The notes beneath the pieces are model-generated. The model was given only the letters and a program-made list of their open reading frames with translations, did not search any database and was not told the origin of the DNA. Made by a program: the position numbers and the translations under genes. Positions 33,134 through 46,116 of a DNA stretch of 64,000 nucleotides are shown in pieces. Source of the stretch: Papiliotrema nemorosa (Eukaryota > Basidiomycota > Tremellomycetes > Tremellales > Rhynchogastremaceae); the NCBI GenBank assembly GCA_032158125.1, contig JASKOT010000043.1, forward strand, positions 58,143-122,142, read 5' to 3'. How positions within the stretch are numbered: position 1 is the first letter of the stretch; each line of letters starts with the position of its first letter.

Positions 33134-33557
33134 GCTTGATTCTCAAGAAAGCGAGGAGAGACACGTCAAATGCATCAGAATCAACAATCAGTGTAGCTTA
33201 TGTACACAGAGCCTTGGGGACTTCATGGATCGCATCGAGAACCAGGTAGTGGTAAATACAAGCTCCCGGCTCTTCCCTTCCCTCACGAGAACGGCCGATG
33301 CCCGCGGTGGTGAGCTTCTGATACGAGCACATCGGGCTGGCGGTCTTCTCTGCAGGGGTCGCGGTTGTAAGGAGACTTTATAAAGTGAAACACGCAACAC
33401 ACCCGATGTGGACGTCACTCCACCTCGACGGCACGCGCTAGCGAGGTAAAAGCGTTTTGAGACTGAAAGGAGCCTACATGTTTGGTGGTCAGTCTGAAGG
33501 AAGATCAAATCAGGTCTTCTCTCATAGCTTCACACAATCAGAAGGACCCGTACTGGC
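33134..33557. other. Intergenic region upstream of array copy A
   Basis: 424 bp containing the palindromic CTTTATAAAG at 33376-33385. No gene seen. Confidence 0.5.
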
Positions 33558-34905
33558 TCAAACATCTTCCCCGTCGAGAAACTTCTGGACATCTCTCAAG
33601 CGACCCCTCACGCTCTTCTTCGAATCCCCTCCATAATCGAGAATCGTCTGCAGCATACGTTCCACTCGCTTGGTCAGTTTGCGCAGCGGGACTTGGTGTT
33701 CGTCCATGGTCTCTTTGAGAACCGTCCATGTTCGGATGTCTCTGGCGAATGTGTGGGTCTAGGATGGTCAACGGGCATCACGCACCACATCTAGTGTGCT
33801 CACTGGTAATCTGTCCAAATCCACCTGACCAGCTGCGAGATTCCACGTACTCATGATGATCAAGTCCAGGGTAGCATTCGAAATATACTCCTCGACGTCG
33901 CTCACTCCACCCGGCACCCCTCTCAACTCTTTCGTACAGAATGACCTGACTATCCGTTCGGCTTCTGCTACCGGTTTGACAGATTGAGATGGGTTGCGCA
34001 GGATGAGCGTAATGTCGTTGATTGTTCGATGAAGCCATACGTCGCCTTCGGACATGATGAGGACTTGGAGATAGGACGAGAGGAGATTTGGAGAGGATGC
34101 GCTAGGCAAGAGGGCATTATCGATGGCCAATTTGAGCTGTCGTCAGCTAGCAGCTGCAGCATCTATCGATAGCGTACATTCGAACCTGCAGATGTCAGTG
34201 AGAGGTCTATGCATATCGCAACCCTTCTTACGGAGCATCTTGAGGATATCCTTGGTCTCCTTCTTCCCGTAGTCCTCCTCATCTAGGTAATTGACATACC
34301 TGACGTCGCATCAGCTCCATGGCTCCATTACTAACCCACCTCGACATAGCCCCCACCAGCAGTATGACCACATCTCTATGCTTCTCTCCCTGTCTAGCCG
34401 CATAGATGACTGGAAACTCCCCTCCGTTCTTCTGCAACAACAACCCAAAAGCGTGATCTCGAATCCTCATGATATACTCGATATCATGTCCGTCTATCGC
34501 CTTGTACAGCTCCCATGCTTGGGGCGGTCTCTCAAACCCCCTTGTCTCTTTTTCTTTGCCCTTGGAGGTGCCGGCATGACGAGACCAAGTACCCATTTCG
34601 TCCCGTGCGGCGGTTCGTTCAATCTCCCATGCTTGGTCTTGCAGCGCTTCGGCTAGTGCTTTCTCTCGAGCAAGCTGGGTTTGTTGTCGATGTAGCTCGA
34701 GCTCTGACTGCGCAAGCCCTTCTTTCTGTAGTGCTGAGGCAGGTGGTAGAGGATGAAGGAGGATGGGCTGGTGAGGTAGACGAGGGGATGTGCTGGGTCC
34801 AGCTGTTGACATGTCGCCAGGAGTCAGACCATGGGCTGCATCGGGTCGAAGCAGCTGTGAAGGCCGATTGAGTGAGGATTGGGGTTTCTCCATCGCCTGC
34901 TGCAT
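33558..34905 (-). CDS. Conserved fungal protein of unknown function
   Basis: Exons 34905-34340, 34299-34232, 34185-34178 (8 nt), 34136-33804 and 33758-33558 give 391 aa. After a Pro/Gln-rich N-terminus and a Glu/Ala/Gln coiled-coil-like helix (about residues 65-105), the body AWELYKAIDGHDIEYIMRIR...FPVIYAARQGEKHRDVVIL looks like degenerate ankyrin-type helical repeats, followed by SYLQVLIMSEGDVWL. I recall such sequences as conserved in basidiomycetes but know no function. The gene is divergent from the methyltransferase gene with 182 bp between starts, so they may share a promoter. Confidence 0.82.
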
Positions 34906-35087
34906 GGTCGACGTTGACGACTATCGGTTTAGTGACGAATGATCGCTCTACACCATCATACTCCTCGTCCTCGTCGTCGTCCTCATCGTCGACAACAATG
35001 TGGAGCCCCATCATGCACGAAATTCGACGATCTCCAACACGAGATCTATGCTGATCGACCACGACGACTCGTGTTCTCGCAGATAGC

Positions 35088-36078
35088 ATGACGATCCCCG
35101 CTGAGCCGATATACGACAGGGAGCCCTCGCCAACGCCCTCCAGCTCATCCTCGACAGACTCATCAGCGCCTCTTCCCTCCTTCCAAGACCTCGCACCTCC
35201 CCGACCGTTCCTCACTGTTCCAGCTGAAGAGACCGTATTGACAATACCGAACCTGGAGCAACAGGTCAAGCTCAAAGTGGATGCAGGACCAGGATGTGGG
35301 GGGATAGCATGGCCAGCGGGCGAGGTGAGTGACCCTGCCCGTCAACATCATTACCGGCTAGAATATTTGACAAAGCGCATGCTGAGTGGGTGCACAGGTG
35401 TTGTCGAGGTATATCGCATATAGGCACTCGGTCGAATCAACATACCTGAAAGGCAAAAGAATATTAGAGCTCGGATCTGGTACAGGCCTAGTCGGTATCG
35501 TCGCTGGGCTGCTGGAATCCACAGCACAGATATGTGTTACGGACCAAACGTAAATCTCCGTCGATGGCCAACACCTTTTCGTGCCAGCCACAATGGCTCA
35601 ATGGCTGACCTCAGACAATTACTAGACCTCATGAGGCGTAATGTGGAATACAACGGGGTCGGCTCAAACGTACAGGTTGAGGAGCTGAATTGGGGAGAAG
35701 CGATACCGGTCGAGAAGAATGAGGGGATTGATATAGTCTTGGCGGCAGATTGCGTCTACTTTGAGGTGAGGAAACGGTCTTCTCTCGAGACATGGACTGA
35801 TGGTCCACAGCCTGCATTCCCCTTATTGGTAAAGACGCTATGCGAGCTTGCACCGATAGATAAACAGATCGAGATTTTATTTTGCTGGAAGAAACGGAGA
35901 AAGGTATGGTTTCAAGCACTCCTCGCGAAACTCCGGCTCATTCTAGGCGGACAAACGATTCTTCCAGCTTCTCAAACGCCGTTTCGATAGTGTACTCGTG
36001 GAAGACGACAGGCCAGGTGAGAGGGAAAGGTATAATCGCGAAGGGGTCAGCTTGATACGCCTCAAGCGAAGGAAGTAG
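35088..36078 (+). CDS. METTL21-like protein lysine methyltransferase (Methyltransf_16)
   Basis: Exons 35088-35324, 35398-35549, 35615-35765, 35811-35903 and 35947-36078 give 254 aa. The SAM-binding motif I is clear (RILELGSGTGLVGIVAG, residues ~100-115), then CVTDQTQLLDLMRRNVEYN for motif post-I, and DIVLAADCVYFEPAFPLLVKTL, the (D/E)xxY-type block of family-16 methyltransferases. The N-terminal ~35 residues are Ser/Pro-rich. Related fungal enzymes (EFM6 and others) methylate translation factors (established); the target here is unknown. The length is typical of the family. Confidence 0.88.
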
Positions 36079-36430
36079 GCCGTCTATGGGTGCAGGATGG
36101 AATGACTACATGTGTACAGAGCCTTGCGACTTGTCATCGGCCTGCTTGTCTGCCAACGAGTGTTGCTCACTTACTGATTTGACGATCTTACGGCTACTAA
36201 CGATTCATGCGGGCTCCTCTTATGCATACAAACACGGACGTAACGATGGGCTCTCGCATTCTTAGACACCTACCCTTCCATCGGCGATCTTATGCCTTCG
36301 GGCGATGTTACGTGCATTTGTTCATTACATGCCATCCGACCGACTCATTCTCATGGCATCCGATTGCTCGTCCGGTACATGTGTCGGGACAACAAGGAGG
36401 ACTGATCGTCTAGAACTACAGTTACCCATA
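36079..36430. other. Convergent 3' region
   Basis: 352 bp between convergent genes, nothing recognised. Confidence 0.5.
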
Positions 36431-37957
36431 TTACATCTTAAGTATATCCCTAGCCGTCTTGCCGACTACCCCATTCCTCCCCGGTCCCCCTGCACTGGCC
36501 GTCCTGCCCATACTATCCCTCACTCCGCCATCCAGCACAAAGTCAAATTCGTCACTCTCCAACGTCCCTCTTCTCTCCCTCTTCCCACCTACCAAACCCC
36601 CATTGACAGGGACCATCTTTGGCGTCAGACCCGTCCCCATCCCCATCCCTAGTCCGTTCACAGGATGCAACGTATCCGGCGAGCTGAAGGCCAGGAGTAG
36701 ATTTGCCGCTTCTTCCGCTTTGAGATCCTTCTTTGGCATATCAGATTGGTCGAGGTTAAGCGCACCCCCGAAAAGGGGTATAGACTGTAACGGCGCGATA
36801 AAAGGGGATGGTTCTGCCGGACCTGAAGATCCGGAGGAAGAAGACGAAGTGTTGTTATATGTCAAGAAGGGGGAAGTAGGTGAAGGGGTAGGGAACGGGA
36901 GGTATAGGGTCGGATTGGTAGCTTGAGCACTGGGGATGGGACGGCTGGTGGGCGGTCGATAGTCTGAATTTGCGGATTGGAGGAGAGAAGTTATACTGGG
37001 TGTAGAGTGTCTTGCGGACAAGGTGTAAGCGGGTGGGAGGTTGGTTTCCGGTTCAGTCTCGTTTGGATCGGGAGATGAGGACGGAGATGGAGGCGTGGTG
37101 GACGCTTTGGATTTGGGGGGAAGGGGAAAGATGGGTATGGCGGGCAGACGAGTCTTGTTGAGTGGTAGATCGGGCGAAGAAAAGGTGTCGGTCGACTCGA
37201 CTATCCTTTCGTGCTTTCGTATCGTCGCTTGCGACTTGGTCGCTTTTGAACGTTTCTCAGTCGTCACAGTCGTGTTCGTGCCAAGAGCTACGTCCTTTTC
37301 GCTGTCCTTTGTCGAAGGACCCAAAGAGGCCGATTCCAATTCTTCTATCCTCTGTTTGAGCTCCTTCATATATTGTACAGTCTGCTCAAGCACCTACCCA
37401 TCAGCCAATCCCACCTCGAGCTGCAGAGCAGAGAATCGCCTCACCTCAAGTTTAAACTCTCCACCCTTTGTCTCCCCTCCTAGACCCGGTACCATATCCC
37501 TCAATTCTGCCAATGCAGCGTTAATCTTCTCCCTTCGTCTACGCTCAATCATCGAATGATTCGCCTTTCTCAGTTGTTCCCTCGACAATGCCCTACCCCC
37601 TCCTCCTGCAGCGGTCCCCTTGGCGGCAGTGCTGTTGGTCGACGACGATGCCTTGGTGGCCCGTTTAGACGGACCTGCAACGGGAACAACAGGGGCGTAG
37701 TCGTCATCGTCTGCATCTTCCGCATCGGGCGTAGGGGATGCAGAGGCTGATGGTGACGGGGAGGATAATGCCATGGCGAGTTTTCTCTTGCGGGGTAAGA
37801 AGGACGGTGGAGGCATCGTCTTGTCCGTCTTGGTCGTGTGGGTGGTGAGGTTGCTCTGGGTACGTGTTGATGCCCCGACAAGAGAGGGGTGAGCAGGTAA
37901 GAGGTGAGGAGGAGGTAGAGGTGCGAGGTGGTGAGAAGTAGCCATGGGTAGAGTCAT
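36431..37957 (-). CDS. bHLH transcription factor
   Basis: Exons 37957-37445 and 37393-36431 give 491 aa. The basic region KANHSMIERRRREKIN (residues 131-146) has the His/Glu/Arg set for E-box contact; helix 1, a loop with inserted Gly/Lys, and helix 2 (VLEQTVQYMKELKQRIEELE) follow, the intron lying in the loop/helix-2 boundary as is common in this class. The N-terminus is Pro/Ser-rich with an acidic stretch (EDADDDD). The C-terminal 300 residues are Ser/Pro/Thr-rich and probably an activation or regulatory region. A second ATG at 37945 has a better start context (CCCATGG). Targets unknown. Confidence 0.9.
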
Positions 37958-38581
37958 GCTCGTGTGATGACACCTGTACAGCGCACGAGACCAGTTGCAA
38001 TGTTCGCCGAGTGTGATGAGTGAAACGTGCGTTGGAGACTAGTCGGTCGATGAAGGCGCACGGTGGTCCAGTCAACTTTTACGCGTCGAGGGGTATGGCT
38101 CAAGCTGGATGGGTCGATGTAGAGGTAGAACACCAAGATGAAAGGAGGTACAACTGGTCGAGAGATCTCTGCAGTGCTGTCGAGCGAGTCGTCAAGGATA
38201 CCTTTCTCCCCGTCAATCATCTCGAAGTACCCTGGAGACCCATATGCAAGTCACCCTTTCTCGAGTCGCACGAGCACCGTCCTTTTGCACTCGCACACGA
38301 CCATTTGCCATGTCGCACGTTGTCACCTGCTGCAGTAGTGTGTGAGCATGCCCTGGGGGGGTCGTGTGAGTAGCTCTGACTCGACGCACGTTTGTGAGGG
38401 GTCAGGAGGATCTCGCAAGGTGGGGAGTGCTCGGTCATGTCACCCTCGGTCATCCACTGGGGACCGCTTATCGATTAGATAGATAGTCAATCCTGGCGAA
38501 TGAGAACGAGGGTCCAATGTAGTTGTCGCATGGGAAGCATGGTCATTATACACAAGCATAGATACTCCCCACTCCCAGCCT
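37958..38581. other. Intergenic region upstream of the bHLH gene
   Basis: 624 bp between the SCC3 stop and the bHLH start, both on the minus strand. No gene or repeat seen. Confidence 0.5.
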
Positions 38582-41500
38582 CTAATACCTCTTGACAGTC
38601 TTCCTCTTTTTCGTCGCAGGGGGCAAATCCACACTCTCACTCCTCGCCCTCGCCGCTCGATCTTGCGTATCGGGAAGGTCCAAATCCAACTCGAGATCCA
38701 AATCAAGATCCAACTCGACATCTATCCCATCTCCTTCCTCTGCATCATTCGTTCTCGCTCGCTTTCGCTTGTCGAGCTCTTCAAATGCCTCGTCAATGTC
38801 CAAATCACCTTGTTCATCCGCAGCATCTCCGGCTTGATCCTCCACCTCTTCCTCAATCTCCTCGCCCAGCTCGATAGCTGCTGGTGCTTCCTCATCATCA
38901 TCTTCACCCTCCTCAGCGAGATCGGCTTGAGTGTTCTTCTTCGTCGGCGTTCTCTTTGCCGGCACCTCCTCCTCCTCATCGGAAGCCTCCGTACCCGCAT
39001 CATCCCCATCTCGTGCTTGCACCTTTCTCTTTGCAGGTTGAATTACAACCCTCACTTCCGCATCTTTACTCGCGATACCCATCAATCTCTTCTCGTACAT
39101 CCTGTACCCATCCCATTGCCTTGCAGCACTGACCACCGCCCCGGTACCCTCCACTGCAGACTCGAGATGGTCTCTGATCTTAACGGCGTCGGGACCTCTG
39201 ACCGGTCCAAGAGTATGTATCAACGCCTTGAAGAACGTAAGGGTTTGCGCGATCCGGGAAGAAGCGTGATCTTTGGCCGATTTCGATTTGGCCGATTTGA
39301 GCGTTCGAACGGCCGAAGTGAGTTTTCGGCAGACAATGTCGATACACGTCACGTGGAAATCGTGGACATCGTCAGGATGGAGTTGGCGAAGAACCACAAA
39401 GTGGTTGCCTTGTACGATGAACGCCGAAGCGATGAGTTTGGCCAGGGCAATGGTGCAAGTGGGCTCTTCGTCCGCTGTATCGAGGAAGAAATCAAAGTTC
39501 TGCCCGGTCAGCCCTTCGCAACATACGATGACACATGAAAATAAATCACGCTGGTCAGGGAGGCGGCAGCAATGTGCTGGACTGTGGTCGCTTCGTTGTT
39601 GTATATCCCCTCATCTCGCAATGGATCGACAAGTTTCTTGACAATTGCATCATAAGTCGGCCCAAATCGACCATAGTGGGACAACGGCTCTCTTGCTTGC
39701 TCCACGTCGAGCACCGAACATCGAATGGCACCGACAAAGACGGAAACAAGTTGCAAAAAGACCAACTCATGCTGAGCCTTCTCCGCGTCGAGCAAGGCGT
39801 CGACATCTACTATGAGCAGATATACCTTGCGAGTGTTCTGCCCTCTACTCACCCTGCTCGTCTTCGCCGATTGACATGGTCTCGCGTTCCGATGCATATC
39901 GTTCGGCAGCAGCGAGGAAAGCTCCACCAAGACGGTGCTGCACCTCATCCTCGATTTTGAGCGGAGCAGCCTTGGCGGCTGGAAGAGGTTTGGGTCCTCG
40001 TCCAGAGAACAGAACGTGTAGGTTGAGATAGGACGTGAAAGCCTAGCTGTCAACTTCACATCGTTTATTGGGCAATCGATATACCTGCTTGACGACCGAT
40101 TCCACCGGATTGACCCCATCTCGCATAGCGAGTTTCACGAAGGAATCCCTGGCTCGGTCCCGTTTTGCCTTCAGGTCATCCACCTTTTCTACATCCTGGG
40201 CATCTTCCTCTGTAAAGTTTTTGAACAGCCAAGTAAGGTGCAAGAAGACGATTTGTATAGCATGCTCGACCACCTGCCTGTAAGCTCAAGGCCTCAGGCA
40301 ATATGTCCAACTCACCTTGGCTTCCTCTTTGTATCCCACCTCCCCACGTTGCACAAAAGCGAGCACGATCTCCCACCCACTGCTTTGACCTCCTTCCTCG
40401 TCCTGCATCACGTCTACAATATCTCTACTCCTCTGTAAAAGACTGATTCGAAGCAAGATGGCTTGTATATTCGCTAGTCTATCTTCATCCATCGACATGC
40501 TGAAGACGTCTTCGCCATTAATCGCCTCGCGTAGAGAATTGAAGACTGTTTCATCTAATTCGGCGAGTTTGGTCTTGTTGATGTTTTCCGGTCCGTTGTT
40601 TGTCATGTGGACGACAGCTTTGATGGCGGCCGTGAGGAGATTCAGGTCGATGTGCTGGAGGAACTGCTTGGTAATGTCATCCCACAAACCTTCGTACGCC
40701 TGCGCATCAGCTCGTTACTACGCAGGAGAAGAGGGTGACTGACTGCGGTCTTGCCCATACTCTGGTACAGCACAAGATTCATCTGCTCCGGAATCGCCAG
40801 GATGCCCGTCATCCTTTCCGAGTCCGCTTGATGCTGCTTGAACAGTCTAGGCAAAACATTCATGAGAGTCGTCGTTCGCTCATTTACGTCGTCTTCCTCG
40901 TCCTGACATCAGCACCATCGCAACATAGTCTGGTATCCACTCACCGAGTCGTCCATCTTTATGCACTCAACCAAGACTTGCAACAACAGGCCCTCCTCGT
41001 CTTCCTCCAGTAACCACATGTCCGACGCCTCCGAATGATCCAACAGCAGGTATTCCACGAGCTTCTCCCATTCTTGCAACTCTTCGAACGTGTCCCACAG
41101 CGCTTCAACCGCTGCGATGGCCCTTCCGGCTTGAATCGAACCGCTCGTCTCCACCCGCTTCGAGGGTCCAGGTCGATTTGCAGACTCATCCAGTGATTTT
41201 GACGTCTCCAACAGTAACTGAGCGAGAGCTTTGTAGCCCAATCTCTGCTCCATATCTTCCTCGGAGACTCCTGCCGCTCTCTTCCTCTTGTTGCCTTTGA
41301 CACTGGCCCATTGTGTGGTGAGGGATTCGAGTTTCTGCTCCCACAGGTCTCGAACAAATCCAGCTGCGGCTTTGCGTATCCTCGGCTCAGAATCAAAGAC
41401 CAGTCGTGCGATGATAGCCCTCTGGTCTTCATCCTCATCTTCCAGCAGACCAGTTTTGCCGATCTCGGTGATCACGTGAAGAGCGTTGGTTCGGACGTGA

Positions 41501-43075
41501 AGATCCACATCGCGCAGCGACATCTCGATGAGACGAGGGGCGAGTCGAAGAAGGACGGTCCTAGCTCGATTGACGTTGCTTTCGGTGGATAGAAGACTAG
41601 GAAGCGCTTTGACAGTTTCCAGTCTAGCTTTGGTATCCTCAAATGTAAGCTTTGGCTAGTCAACGAGCGATTGGCAGCTCACGGGGTCGTTGCATCCTCT
41701 GGCAAAGTAGCTCAGATGCTGATTGTCGATAAACATTTCTCCATACTTTTTCGCCCAGACCCCCAACTCGCCCAAGCAGTCCTTCCTGATGAGCGCGTCG
41801 GAATCTCTCACTCGATGCACGAATAGCCTGAGCATCAGTCATCGTCGCGTTTCAGTCTGATAGACTCACACGTCAAAAATCTCCTGCATGTACTCTTCCA
41901 GCTTCTCCTTCTTCTCCCTCGACTCGGTCACCTTCTCCTCCATCGCTGCGACCTTCTTCTTTGCCTGACCGGTGACTCCTCCTTTCTTCGACTCGGCATC
42001 TCGTTGCCTCTGTTTCAGACTGAGATCCTTGGAAACTTCCACCGCTACATCGCAAAGTGCCGAACATATCTTGAGAGCGATATGGGTGGAGGTGTGTCGG
42101 ATGGGACGTAATGGGGAGGAAGACATCGAGTGGAGCCAGTTGAGGATGAGAGAGAGGAGAGGAGTAGAGTGGGGTGTGGAGTCTTCGGTTTCGTATGGGA
42201 TGTTGGTGAGGAAGATCATTTTGATGAGGTGAGGAACAAAGAGAGCGAGGTTGGTCCGGAAGGTTTTGGCTTCCTTGGTACGCGCTATCAGGGGGTACAC
42301 TGCGCTTGTCGTCTGTACATCAGCATTATCACAGTCCTGCCAGACTATACAAGGCTCACCTTGACAGACTCGGTCTGGATATCTTCCAACGTATCCACCA
42401 CCCCATCCACATCAATCGCCTGGTCTTCCTCAATTTCCGAATTGAGTCCACAACAACGGATGAAGAAAGTGACAAGCTCATGCACACTAGCTTTCTCGCT
42501 CGTCTCGTCATTCGCGGTGCTCTGGTACGTATCGACCCATTCTTCAATCAAAGGTTGCAGTGCGACGTCGGCGGATAAGAGTGCATCTGCCAGTCAGCTT
42601 TGAGCCATGACAGTGAAAAGGAAAAGGGAAAACTGACTGAAGAGGGGACAATCGTTTTTTAACCGAGATTCATCTGCGTCTCCATTCTTCTCCAAGACTT
42701 TGGCTGGCTTCTTCTTGCGAGGAGCAGAGGATTTGGATGTAGTCGCAGCCTTGCTCTTTGTCCCAGCGGGAGCTCGTTTCTTCCTCGCGGGTTGGGCGTC
42801 TTCCTCGTCGCTGTCCGATGACGCCTGAACATGAGTTCAAACCTGCAGTCGGAGAGAATGAGCTTACCTCATCTTCTCCCTCATCTTCATTGGTCTTGCG
42901 GCTCTTCTTGCTCGTTTCTGAAGAGACATCAGACTGGGCCGCAGGGCGTAGAAGCTTGCTTACCCGGTTCAAACCTGTCTACCTGTTTTCTCACTCTTCC
43001 ACCTCTTCTTGGCTCTCCAACGTTGGTAGCATCTTCCTGCTGGTCTTCACCATGATCTACTGCGGCTCTCGACAT
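38582..43075 (-). CDS. SCC3: Cohesin subunit SCC3/PSC3 (STAG family)
   Basis: Thirteen exons (43075-42964, 42917-42868, 42824-42638, 42586-42360, 42312-41870, 41827-41683, 41637-40945, 40902-40744, 40699-40316, 40273-40085, 40042-39853, 39806-39550, 39499-38582) give 1317 aa. After a basic/acidic N-terminal region come the STAG segment (PLRPIRHTSTHIALKICSAL, then a Lys/Glu coiled-coil ending in MQEIFD) and the stromalin-conserved domain (FVHRVRDSDALIRKDCLGEL, LSYFARGCNDPDTKARLE), typical of Scc3 and SA proteins. HEAT-like repeats follow. Scc3 binds Scc1 and DNA and is required for sister-chromatid cohesion (established). The C-tail is Asp/Glu-rich and contains an alternating Leu-Asp/Glu run before a basic end (TKKRKTVKRY). 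Confidence 0.93.
38670..38730 (-). repeat. Alternating Leu-Asp/Glu codon repeat in the SCC3 tail
   Basis: The sense strand is a near-perfect run of (GAY/GAG)(TTG/CTC) codon pairs encoding VELDLDLDLELDLDLPD. Confidence 0.85.
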
Positions 43076-43330
43076 GGTTGAAGCTATGCAATGTCGAGAA
43101 GAATGAGAGAATGGAGTAGAGTGAGGGGTGACTGGGATGTGGGGTTGTTCATGTCCGAGACGCGTCAAGTCGCGTCACGCATCTCTTTCCGGCGGAATAA
43201 AAAAAAACCATTCGCCACCCACCCCACACCGAATGTGGCACTTCTTCCCCTTCTCCCCCCTATCATTGCATCTACATGCATTCCGTATGCACGGCGAGCG
43301 AGATCTGCAGCTCGAGACACGGACGTATGG

Positions 43331-45337
43331 ATGTCAAAGAGGCCAAAGGCGGTCCTAGGGACGACGGCGGAAACGACGAGACGATCTACACGCGCGAAAA
43401 TCAGAGATGAATCGGAATCCATCTCTCAACCCGATACCTCTCGTCTGACCCGGTCTAGGCGCAACACTAGGACTGATCAGGGAGGGATCGAACGGATTGG
43501 ACTAGAGAGTATACAGAGTGTGACCACCCAGACGAGCTCTGGATCGACGGCTGTTCTGCCTGACCACTTTGATGTTCTCCTAGGGTGTGAACCTGGAAAG
43601 GGGCCTTTGGACGTTTCCCAAGCGGAGCAAGTATGGGTTCAAGGCGCGGAGATCTTGGCGGATGCAAGGCGGGCTGGAGGGGAAGAGGAAGGAAGGCTGG
43701 ATCATCTACGAGAAGTCGTTGCTTCACGGAGAGGTGGGGTCTTTGTCGCTGGTACACGTCCAGAAGAAGCGGCACCTCGAGACAAGTTGAAAAAGGATAT
43801 CATGTGGTACACTGCTGCTTTCAGCGTACCATATACCTGTGAGTAGCGTTCGATCGATCCTTTTAACATGATCTGATAATAGTCGACCTCGAAACCCAGA
43901 AACATCATTGGTCACCTCGAGCGGTACCTCCTATTCATCTCCCACCTCTCGACTTCCAGCCCGCCCATCTCAATCCCCTCATCGGGTCTTCGATCCCGCC
44001 TTGGACCGTCAATCCGCTTACTGATATTGAGCCTCTCGCAGACGATCTGTCTGATTTCGTGCACCAATGGCGAGACGCTACAGGATCAGGGTGGGGTCCA
44101 ACCAAGGCCGTGCAGGATGACTGGAGTCTGGATTGCGATGAGGTAGAGGGAGACACAATCACAGACAATCCCAATGCCCTCGATATCGCGGAGAAGGGTG
44201 CCTCAATGGGTACGACAGGTACAAACGTGATCGAGTCGTCGACGCTGTTCCTTCCCCCATCACTTACCAACATCTCGAAAAGCGTGGCTCTGCACCTGCC
44301 TTCCGTCAAAGTCGGCGCAAATGATGAGACGGATGAAGAGTCTCCGCCTCTATTCGACCTTCACCTGAAGCGCATTCATCATGAGTCCGCGATCATCCCT
44401 AGGCAGTCTATACAACCACGACCCGAGGAATCCGCGAAAGACTGGCAAGTAGAGGCGAAGCAGAGGAAATCATGGTGGAGAGACGAAACTGCCAAAGAGG
44501 GGTACGGCGAGATATGGTCCATCATCCCTCGCGTAAGCCATCTCGGACTCGTCAATAATGTACCAGGCTGCAGCTTACACCCAGCCTCATTCCCTTTTTC
44601 CCAAACTTAACGGGTCTTGTCAGAGCAAATCACCTCTTCCGCCAAAGTACATTCTACCTCGCTTCTACTCTCTCGCCTCCTCCTCGCACCCTTTCCACCC
44701 GAATCTCGACTTGTACATTGCGAACAACCCTTATGCTCGGGTGTATTGGAGTATACCCATCCAAGGTCCGATTCACATTCCCACATACTCTGACCACTTA
44801 TCCACTCCACCACCCAAGGCTCCCGTCCCTTCCTCGGCACAACTGAGATCCTCTGCATCAATCTTGCCCAAGTCCAGGGGAGCACTCATTTCTTGGACTC
44901 CCGGACTCCTGTCTCATTTCTGGTCAGATTTCCTCATCCCCCTTCATGCGCTTCCCGAGTCTTTCGGCACAGTCTCAATCACTCTATCTGGACCTAAACC
45001 CGATCCATACCTCTCTCTCCGCCCATCGGAACCTCTTCCTCCCTGGTCCACTCACTCTCTCTCGGCTCACACCGAACAGGAGACAAGCGCGTATTCCGCA
45101 GGAGACAGTGTTGGAAGTCGCCCAGTCAGACCTGAGATGGGGGACCATATCAGGATATACAGTCCGCTCGAATCCGCACTCTCCCTTAGAACATGGTTAC
45201 ACGCCATTGAAGTCGACTCGAATATCATCGAGGGTTTGACAAAATTGGAAGACGGCCCGAAGAAGCTTGTGAGATTGTTTGATAAAGCTCGATTTGTGCT
45301 GGTCGGAGATCGAGGTGAAGCTCTGATCGTAGCTTGA
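43331..45337 (+). CDS. Unknown protein, 623 aa
   Basis: Exons 43331-43838, 43883-44532 and 44624-45337 give 623 aa from ATG 43331 (MSKRPKAVLG). The frame is open upstream to 43091, but that segment overlaps the leader of divergent SCC3 and has poor composition. The N-terminal ~80 residues are Arg/Ser/Thr-rich. The middle and C-terminal parts look folded (KKDIMWYTAAFSVPYTF, SPRAVPPIHLPPLDFQP, KYILPRFYSLASSSHPF, YARVYWSIPIQGP, SLRTWLHAIEVDSN). No membrane helix, signal or catalytic motif was recognised. Only 255 bp separate its start from that of SCC3, so co-regulation is possible. Confidence 0.75.
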
Positions 45338-46116
45338 TCCCTTTTTCTGCTCCGGCACCTGATCAAGATCACTTGTAGCCTCCTCGTATTTCTAGTCGTG
45401 AGCCTTCTCACTATTGCCTCTTCTTCCGTCGTTGCTCCTGTTGGTCTTGTTGTATCCCTCTTCTACCGTTGTAGATCCCGTATTTCAGCATCATACTCAT
45501 TGTTGCATTGCATGAACATTGTTTGCACGTCCCAATCTAGACATGTACGACCCTCAGTCCGGTCCAGTCAAAATTAGTGTACGTGGTGCAAAGAATCAGT
45601 ATTTAGTAATCTTCTTGAACAGCAGACCACTCGATACCTTTACACACCAGATGAGTATATTCTGCATTAATCCATAAGTGGAGACGATGTATCGGTTCCA
45701 ACGAACTCACTCACCTACATTTCAGACTTCAGATGGGGGAGCGTCGTCTAGATAAGTAAACGCAGGTGTCACAGGGAGCCGAGCGCGGAAGCAAAAGAGC
45801 CCACAGCGACGAGAGAGCATCGTGAGACAAAGTTCATAATTACAGTATACAAATGCGAGGTGGCGCTAGCTTGACTCCCGAGACGAGGTGACTAGGCGAT
45901 GGGGTCTTGGAAGACTGAGAGACACGCGTCGGCGACAAGGACTTTACGGTCCGTGAAAGTGGAGGGATGACTCGATATGCAGGGAGACGACAGATGCGGC
46001 GAATGAGAACCACATGGTCAGGTGGAAGCCTGACGAGACCGGGAGGACCAAAATGAGAGAGATACAGGGTCCACAGATGCGCAGAGGGCTGATGTGGGGC
46101 ATGGGGAAGCCGGGGG
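45338..46116. other. Convergent intergenic region
   Basis: 779 bp between the unknown gene and RAD6, convergent. A minus-strand 95-codon frame (46127-45840) overlaps the RAD6 stop and is not protein-like. Nothing else seen. Confidence 0.5.

Noticed and set aside
36459..36926. 155-codon plus-strand frame antisense to the bHLH gene
   Set aside because: Mirror of the Ser/Pro-rich C-terminal exon of the bHLH protein.
38663..39538. 291-codon plus-strand frame antisense to SCC3
   Set aside because: Overlaps the last SCC3 exon fully and lacks protein-like content (Ile/Leu/Ser run from reversed acidic codons).
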